Part shown: positions 58,682-64,000 of the stretch, in pieces
Numbering within the stretch: the first letter of the stretch is position 1
How the letters are laid out: every line of letters starts with the position of its first letter
NCBI RefSeq assembly: GCF_021728295.1
Contig: NZ_JAKJXE010000006.1
Location: 248,001 to 312,000, forward strand
Origin: Pseudomonas petrae
GTDB taxonomy: Bacteria; Pseudomonadota; Gammaproteobacteria; Pseudomonadales; Pseudomonadaceae
Direction: 5' to 3'
Length of the DNA stretch: 64,000 bases
Made by a program: the position numbers and the translations under genes
The notes under the pieces: model-generated
Database searches by the model: none
Told to the model about the DNA's origin: nothing
Seen by the model: only the letters and a program-made list of their open reading frames with translations

Positions 58682-61531
58682 TCACGCCTCGTCCATCGCG
58701 GCATTCAATGACTGTTCCAACTCGGCTTTGTAGCGCAGGAACAGGATGGTCTGCCCGCGCGTATCCCCCAGTATTCCGGACAGGTCCAGGTCGGTGATGT
58801 AGCAGCGGTAACGTTGCGGCTCGCGGCGCTGCTCGAGAATCCTGTGCGCCACGACGCTGAACAGCTGATCGCCAAACTCCAGTTCGGAGAACTCCATCCC
58901 GTCGCAGTACAGCGTCACGCTGACCTGGCCGGGGGACGCCTCCTCGATGATCGCCTGCACATCAAAAAACGATTTGTCGATGAGCATCGCCGGGCTCGGA
59001 CGATGCTCAACGCGGCGGGCCCGCCCTGATCCATCGGGGGTTATGCGGTAATACAAAGCCTCCAGCGAGGTTGATTCCAGCGGGTGATCCAGTGGCAGCA
59101 ACGCCACGCGCCGGTACATCAACGATTGAAAAAAGCGCTGCAGCGGCACCAAAAGGCTGGATTCAGCGTGATAAGGCACCTGCTGATGCCATAGCGCATT
59201 GCGCTCATCAAGCACGTACAGGTCGGCATTCGGCTCGTTGATCCGGTAAAACACCTGAATGCACTCAGGCTGGCCGTACGGGATGAACAGCGACAGGTCC
59301 GAGTCGTCCAGTGCCTGGGGGTCCAGATGAATCGGGCTGTAGGCGGAAAGCTCTTCTCCCAGATAGTCAAAGAGCGCCGGCAAGTGGTCGAGTGTGACAT
59401 GACTGATCTGACCGGGGATCATTTCCAGGACGTGATACCGCTGCTCGACCTGGATGAGATAGCGATGATTCAGGCGCCGGTCCAGCAGCAGTTGCGCTGT
59501 GCCGATGAGCTCCTCCACGCGCTGGGCGATGGCCTGCGCGCGGTTGTGGCAAAAGCAGCGCACGCGGATCACAGGCCTCGCGGACTTTTCCGGCAGGCCG
59601 TTGAACAATTCTGTCAGGCAGTCCAGCAGCGCATGGGGGCCGTCGAAGCGATTGACCAGCACCTCGTTCCAGCTGTTGAGAGTGATCTGGTCAAAAGTCA
59701 GCACCAGATTTTCGCGCACACCGGCGTAGCTCAGCGAGTCGGTTCGCTCGGTGGTCATCAGGATGTTCAGGTCTTTGTGATGCCTGAGGGGATCGACGCC
59801 GACGTTGACCAACAGCAGAATTTCGCGGGGCACGCTCGCGCTCAGCAGCACCTCTTCCTCGACCATGCCCGGCGGTAGCGCAATGCTCTGCTGCAATGCG
59901 CCTTGCAGATTGAACAGCTCGAACTCGGTCAGATCGCTGATGCCGGGGTGCAGCGCCAGGCGCGTGCTGCTGTCGATGACGTTGTTGCGATGGCACCACG
60001 TAAGCAATTCCAGCAGCTCGCGACTGCGCTTGATCGGCGCAAACGTCTCCAGCTCGTGGGCGCTCAGACTGCCGTTGTAAAGACACCATTGATACCTGCC
60101 GGGCTCGCGCTTGTTCGGCAGTTGCGCCAGCGTCAGCGTGTCCTCGGCCAGATCCGGCGCGATGCCCGGATTGAGAAATTCCACTTTGCCGGCTTTGCGT
60201 TCAAAGGCTGCGTACAGACGACGCCCAAGCACGTTCAGATCGCGCTTGTTGATCGAATTGACTGCCTTTTGCGCCCGCGCGAACTGGGTCAGGAAGCGGT
60301 AACTGAAGTTGAGCTCGCCGACCAGTGCGCGGCGCTCGCTGGCAACCTGACGCACTTTCCACTGGCTGCGGCTGTCGAGCAGCGCCAGCTGGCGCTCGTC
60401 CCAATTCCACTCATTGACCAGCCGCTCCAGCAACAGGCGCTGCCAACCGTTGCTGCGGTGGCGGGTGGAACCCGTGAGTTTCTTGTTCACTTTCAGGTAC
60501 AAACTGCGGCGTACCAGTTCCAGCCGCTCGGGCTCACCCCGCGCCAGCAGGTACTCCTCAATGCGCCGGTACACCATTACATACGGGTCCAGCTCGTCGA
60601 GGTCGGCGCGGTTGGCGAACACGGCTTTCTTGAAGCGCATGCTCAGGCACTGCACCTGCGGGTGTTCGCTGGCGTAGACCTCGGTGAGCAGCAGCTTGAG
60701 CACCGATTTGTAAGGCGATTCGATGCCTTTGAACAGCTGCCACAGTCCGGCGCCGATGAATTCGCCCGGCGGGATGTGCGACATATTGCCGAGGTCCAGC
60801 ACCTCGTCAGCGCGAATAAAGCGTTTCGACAGCAGAGTGTGGGCGTATTCGGCGTAGCGCGTTTCCTCATAGACCGGCACCAGCCACCACATCGGGGTGC
60901 GCCCGGCCAGCCAGATGGCGGTGCGATAAAACTCGTCGAGCAGCAAATAGTGCTGCGTCGTGCCGCAGTCCTCGCCGCTCAGCTGCGCGTCGCGTTCGCC
61001 GACGACAAAACGCTCCGGATCGACGAGAAAGAAGTGCGCCTCGGCGCCCATGCTTGCTGCCCAACTTTCAAGCGACTGGCACTTCCTGCGCAGCTCCTGG
61101 ATTTCGTCTGCCGACAGTAGCGGGTCGTGGCAGATCCATACGTCCATGTCGCTCTGGTCGGCCTGGGCGAGGGTGCCAAGGCTGCCCATCAGGAAAATGC
61201 CGTGAATCGGCTGCGGTGGGTTCACCCGGCGTGGTTTGTAGGAGAACGACCGCGTCAGGCGTTGCGCTTCAGCAAGGGAATGGGCGTCAGGCTCGTAATG
61301 GGAAACGCCAGCGGGGGTCGAGCCCGACACATAGCCCGGCAACAACGGATGATTGACGTGGAAAAACAGCGGAAGCAGCGAGAGCACGCTTTGCTGACGG
61401 CTCGACAGGCCTTCGTACGCGCGCGCCAGTCGACTCTCGCTCAATGCCAGGAAGCGGCTGCGTAACTGAGCGAGGACCTTGCGATCAATGCCCTCATCCA
61501 GATCCGGGCGAATTTCGGAACTACGCGTCAT
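58682..61531 (-). CDS. cyaA: Class I adenylate cyclase
   Basis: The 949-residue protein has the class I nucleotidyltransferase core with GSLGT at residues 116-120 and the DxD pair at Asp128/Asp130 (QSDMDVW) in the N-terminal half. The C-terminal half is the regulatory domain of enterobacterial CyaA. It makes cAMP for Crp/Vfr signalling. The length is that of the Pseudomonas enzyme. It faces cyaY-DUF1289 tail to tail. Confidence 0.96.
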   Translation of the reverse strand: MTRSSEIRPDLDEGIDRKVLAQLRSRFLALSESRLARAYEGLSSRQQSVLSLLPLFFHVNHPLLPGYVSGSTPAGVSHYEPDAHSLAEAQRLTRSFSYKPRRVNPPQPIHGIFLMGSLGTLAQADQSDMDVWICHDPLLSADEIQELRRKCQSLESWAASMGAEAHFFLVDPERFVVGERDAQLSGEDCGTTQHYLLLDEFYRTAIWLAGRTPMWWLVPVYEETRYAEYAHTLLSKRFIRADEVLDLGNMSHIPPGEFIGAGLWQLFKGIESPYKSVLKLLLTEVYASEHPQVQCLSMRFKKAVFANRADLDELDPYVMVYRRIEEYLLARGEPERLELVRRSLYLKVNKKLTGSTRHRSNGWQRLLLERLVNEWNWDERQLALLDSRSQWKVRQVASERRALVGELNFSYRFLTQFARAQKAVNSINKRDLNVLGRRLYAAFERKAGKVEFLNPGIAPDLAEDTLTLAQLPNKREPGRYQWCLYNGSLSAHELETFAPIKRSRELLELLTWCHRNNVIDSSTRLALHPGISDLTEFELFNLQGALQQSIALPPGMVEEEVLLSASVPREILLLVNVGVDPLRHHKDLNILMTTERTDSLSYAGVRENLVLTFDQITLNSWNEVLVNRFDGPHALLDCLTELFNGLPEKSARPVIRVRCFCHNRAQAIAQRVEELIGTAQLLLDRRLNHRYLIQVEQRYHVLEMIPGQISHVTLDHLPALFDYLGEELSAYSPIHLDPQALDDSDLSLFIPYGQPECIQVFYRINEPNADLYVLDERNALWHQQVPYHAESSLLVPLQRFFQSLMYRRVALLPLDHPLESTSLEALYYRITPDGSGRARRVEHRPSPAMLIDKSFFDVQAIIEEASPGQVSVTLYCDGMEFSELEFGDQLFSVVAHRILEQRREPQRYRCYITDLDLSGILGDTRGQTILFLRYKAELEQSLNAAMDEA

Positions 61532-61730
61532 CGCGACTCGAAGCCGGCGGGCGGCACTGCATGAAGTGAGGGTGTAGCGATAATCAAGACAGCTGGGCGT
61601 CAGGCCGTTACGGCTCGACTGCGCGTCTTTTTTATGGCGCCATTATTTTATCGGCGCAGCATCGTCGAAATAGAGGATTCGCGAAACCTTTATTTGATGC
61701 GTCCAGGCAAAGGTTTCGCGAGGGACGAAG

Positions 61731-61982
61731 TCAGGCAGCTTCCTGGCTTGTGGCAAGAATGATCAGCAGCGATTGCGCGTGGTCGGCGGCATCCAGCCCC
61801 AGGCTGGTCAAGTAGCCTCCGTCGTTTTGCGTGGTGAGGCCTTTGTCGAAGAGTCGTTGGGCGGCGGCGACGGCCGTGGGAGCCGCAGAATGGTGGTGGA
61901 CCTTCAGTCCCTCTTTGGTGTTGCGCAGATTGAACAGTGACAGGATTTCCAGCTCGGCAACCAATTCAGGGGTAAACGACAT
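61731..61982 (-). CDS. TIGR02647 family conserved protein
   Basis: The 83-residue protein opens MSFTPELVAELEILSLFNLR and ends with a conserved helical segment DAADHAQSLLIILATS, the TIGR02647 pattern of gammaproteobacteria. It is soluble and its function is unknown. It lies between cyaA and a small acidic protein gene. Confidence 0.85.
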   Translation of the reverse strand: MSFTPELVAELEILSLFNLRNTKEGLKVHHHSAAPTAVAAAQRLFDKGLTTQNDGGYLTSLGLDAADHAQSLLIILATSQEAA

Positions 61983-62152
61983 AGGTGCTCCAGACTTTTT
62001 CCAGTGGATACACCGCGATCAGAATCGCAGGCGTGACGGCCCCGTCGCCATGCGGCAGCGAGGCTGTTGGAGTGTAGTCAGGTCTGGGGATTTTGCAGAA
62101 AGTATCTGGCCGGTCGTCAGGTCGGGTGGGCGACCGGCATGTGTGGCGGGTT

Positions 62153-62446
62153 TTACTCGTCTTCCGCCAGTCGCACGCCCGGCGGCATGTCGGGCAGTGC
62201 ACGCAGGGCCGCTTCGTACCAGACGGTATTGAACGGGCGATCTTCGGCCAGGATCCCGTCGATCTCCAGCGCCAGAATGTGAGCCATCATCTGCAGAATC
62301 TCTTCGCGCTCGATGCCCACCAGGGTCAGTTTGTTGAACGTGGCTTTGGCCGCAGGCGGATTGTCGCTCTCGATCTGATTTTCGATGGCTTCAATCAGCG
62401 TCGCTTCAGCGAACTCTTCGTCGTCGATTTCGATGTTGTCGCTCAT
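62153..62446 (-). CDS. Conserved acidic protein of unknown function
   Basis: The 97-residue product is strongly acidic (EIDDEEFAEATLIEAIENQI) and helical. ATG 62446 (MSDNIEIDDEEF) is preferred over the in-frame start at 62488 because the conserved part begins there. It lies between argH and the TIGR02647 gene on the same strand as argH, 63 bp after the argH stop. I do not recognise a named domain. Confidence 0.78.
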   Translation of the reverse strand: MSDNIEIDDEEFAEATLIEAIENQIESDNPPAAKATFNKLTLVGIEREEILQMMAHILALEIDGILAEDRPFNTVWYEAALRALPDMPPGVRLAEDE

Positions 62447-62509
62447 GTTGTTCTCGATGTCCTGCCAATTGAATGGGGTAGCCCGCACCGGGCGACCCCG
62501 TTTATGCGT

Positions 62510-63904
62510 TTAGCGGGTGGCGAGCAAATGCTGGCCGCGAACAGCCGCTGCCTTTACCTGATCCGGCGCCGTGCCGCCGATATGGTTGCGGGCATTGACC
62601 GAACCTTCGAGCGTCAGCACCGCAAAGACATCCTGCTCGATCTGGTCACTGAACTGACGCAGTTCGTCCAGCGTCATCTCTGCCAGATCCTTGCCGGTCT
62701 CAACGCCATATTTCACCGCGTGCCCGACGATCTCGTGGCAATCGCGGAACGGCAGGCCGCGGCGGACGAGGTAGTCGGCCAGGTCGGTGGCGGTGGAGAA
62801 ACCGCGCAGCGCGGCCTCGCGCATGATGGCGTGCTTCGGTTTGATCGCCGGAATCATGTCGGCGAAGGCACGCAGCGAATCGCGCAAGGTGTCGGCAGCG
62901 TCGAACAGCGGCTCCTTGTCTTCCTGATTGTCCTTGTTGTAGGCCAGCGGCTGGCCCTTCATCAAGGTCAAAAGCCCCATCAATGCGCCGAATACGCGGC
63001 CGCTTTTGCCGCGGACCAGTTCGGGAACATCAGGGTTTTTCTTTTGCGGCATGATCGAGCTGCCGGTGCAGAAACGATCAGGCAGGTCGATGAACTGAAA
63101 TTGCGCGCTGGTCCACAGCACCAGCTCTTCCGAGAAGCGCGACAGGTGCATCATCGCAATGCTCGCGGCGGAGCAGAACTCGATGGCGAAGTCGCGATCG
63201 GAGACGCTGTCCAGCGAGTTGCCGCCGACCGCTTCGAAACCCAGCAGCTGGCAGGTCAGTTCGCGGTCGATCGGGTACGTGGTGCCGGCCAGCGCGGCGC
63301 TGCCCAGTGGCATACGGTTGGTGCGTTTGCGGCAATCGACCAGACGCTCGTAATCGCGGCTGAGCATTTCGAACCACGCCAGCATGTGGTGGCCGAAGGT
63401 CACCGGTTGCGCGGTCTGCAGGTGAGTGAAGCCCGGCATGATGGTGTCGGCTTCGCGCTCGGCCAGCCCCAGCAGACCTTCTTGCAGGCGAGTGATCTCA
63501 GCCAGAATCAGGTCGATTTCATCACGCAGCCACAGGCGGATGTCGGTGGCGACCTGATCGTTACGGCTGCGCCCGGTGTGCAGTTTTTTACCCGTGACGC
63601 CGATGCGATCGGTCAGGCGCGCTTCGATGTTCATGTGCACGTCTTCGAGGTCCACGCGCCAGTCGAACGTGCCGGCTTCGATCTCGCCCTGGATGCTCTT
63701 CAGCCCGTCGATGATCGTGTCGCGCTCGGCGTCTGTCAGCACACCAACCTTGGCCAGCATCGTGGCGTGGGCAACGGAGCCCATGATGTCGTGGCGATAA
63801 AGGCGTTGATCAAAGGTGACGGAGGCGGTGAAGCGTGCGACGAAGGCGTCGACGGGTTCACTGAAGCGGCCGCCCCAGGACTGGTTGGTCTTGTCGGTGC
63901 TCAT
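62510..63904 (-). CDS. argH: Argininosuccinate lyase
   Basis: The 464-residue enzyme cleaves argininosuccinate to arginine and fumarate. The superfamily signature [20 protein letters not shown] holds the catalytic serine loop, and [12 protein letters not shown] and [15 protein letters not shown] give the substrate sites. Full length, starting [20 protein letters not shown]. It is the last complete gene in the window, with argB at the other end of the arginine set ~50 kb away. Confidence 0.97.
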   Translation of the reverse strand: MSTDKTNQSWGGRFSEPVDAFVARFTASVTFDQRLYRHDIMGSVAHATMLAKVGVLTDAERDTIIDGLKSIQGEIEAGTFDWRVDLEDVHMNIEARLTDRIGVTGKKLHTGRSRNDQVATDIRLWLRDEIDLILAEITRLQEGLLGLAEREADTIMPGFTHLQTAQPVTFGHHMLAWFEMLSRDYERLVDCRKRTNRMPLGSAALAGTTYPIDRELTCQLLGFEAVGGNSLDSVSDRDFAIEFCSAASIAMMHLSRFSEELVLWTSAQFQFIDLPDRFCTGSSIMPQKKNPDVPELVRGKSGRVFGALMGLLTLMKGQPLAYNKDNQEDKEPLFDAADTLRDSLRAFADMIPAIKPKHAIMREAALRGFSTATDLADYLVRRGLPFRDCHEIVGHAVKYGVETGKDLAEMTLDELRQFSDQIEQDVFAVLTLEGSVNARNHIGGTAPDQVKAAAVRGQHLLATR

Positions 63905-64000
63905 GATTCGCTCGCTGCTGTGCTGGTGGCTGAAACTGATGAAAAACCGGCGCCGGCCGATTCTAAAGACGCGGGCGATGATAACAGCATTGCCGTTTAT

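Overview
The window is a contiguous stretch of a Pseudomonas chromosome. The evidence is gene content and order matching the well-known Pseudomonas block running from exbB/spoT through rph, crc, pyrE, argB, algC, dut, coaBC, radC, rpmBG, kauB, lrp, dadAX, pauR, xpt, rep, proE, comM, ubiK, glnK-amtB, sutA, xerC, dapF, lysA, cyaY and cyaA to argH. Genus-restricted genes (crc, sutA, pauR, long-form algC) and two families of palindromic REP elements typical of the fluorescens/syringae/putida lineages support this. I cannot name the species from sequence alone.

Layout. 0-8.1 kb: the 5' end of exbB, an atypical SDR protein, then a minus-strand cluster yicC-gmk-rpoZ-spoT-ridA-lipoprotein, and rph plus a DUF4870 membrane protein on the plus strand. 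8.1-16.5 kb: crc diverging from pyrE and a DUF4124 protein; a minus-strand run coaBC-dut-algC-argB; radC. 16.5-17.2 kb: a gene-free tandem array of five REPIN units. 17.2-24.7 kb: an orphan dipeptide-binding protein, rpmB-rpmG, a cupin protein, kauB, an MFS transporter and a phospholipase-D-like lipoprotein. 24.7-35 kb: an amine and amino-acid catabolic neighbourhood (MocR regulator, DUF1127 protein, PauB4-like oxidase, YkgJ-family protein, lrp, dadA-ridA-dadX, pauR) and an acetyl-CoA hydrolase/transferase. 35.0-35.5 kb: a second tandem REPIN array. 35.5-46.7 kb: a Blh/TauE sulfur pair, xpt, rep, a GGDEF-EAL protein, a MATE pump, a LysR regulator and a chemoreceptor. 46.7-49.5 kb: an accessory pocket around comM with relics of two toxin-antitoxin systems. 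49.5-64 kb: ubiK, glnK-amtB, yjbQ, sutA, a minus-strand lptM-lysA-dapF-DUF484-xerC-HAD operon, cyaY-DUF1289, cyaA and argH.

Most of the window is ordinary core chromosome. The clearest unusual object is at 48740-49455. The first ~23 codons of a HigA-type antitoxin, with its ribosome binding site, run in frame into a GNAT acetyltransferase, and a recognisable HigA C-terminus lies just downstream in another frame, so an acetyltransferase gene appears to sit inside higA. About 2 kb away, on the other side of comM, an intact RelB/DinJ antitoxin with a palindromic operator is followed by only ~14 codons of its toxin. Other points of interest are the two REPIN arrays, a cluster of five ATACAGAT-like motifs in the MocR/DUF1127 intergenic region, an NtrC-site/sigma-54 arrangement upstream of glnK, mutually exclusive hairpins in the rpmB leader, and the membrane-anchored N-terminal extension of AlgC.
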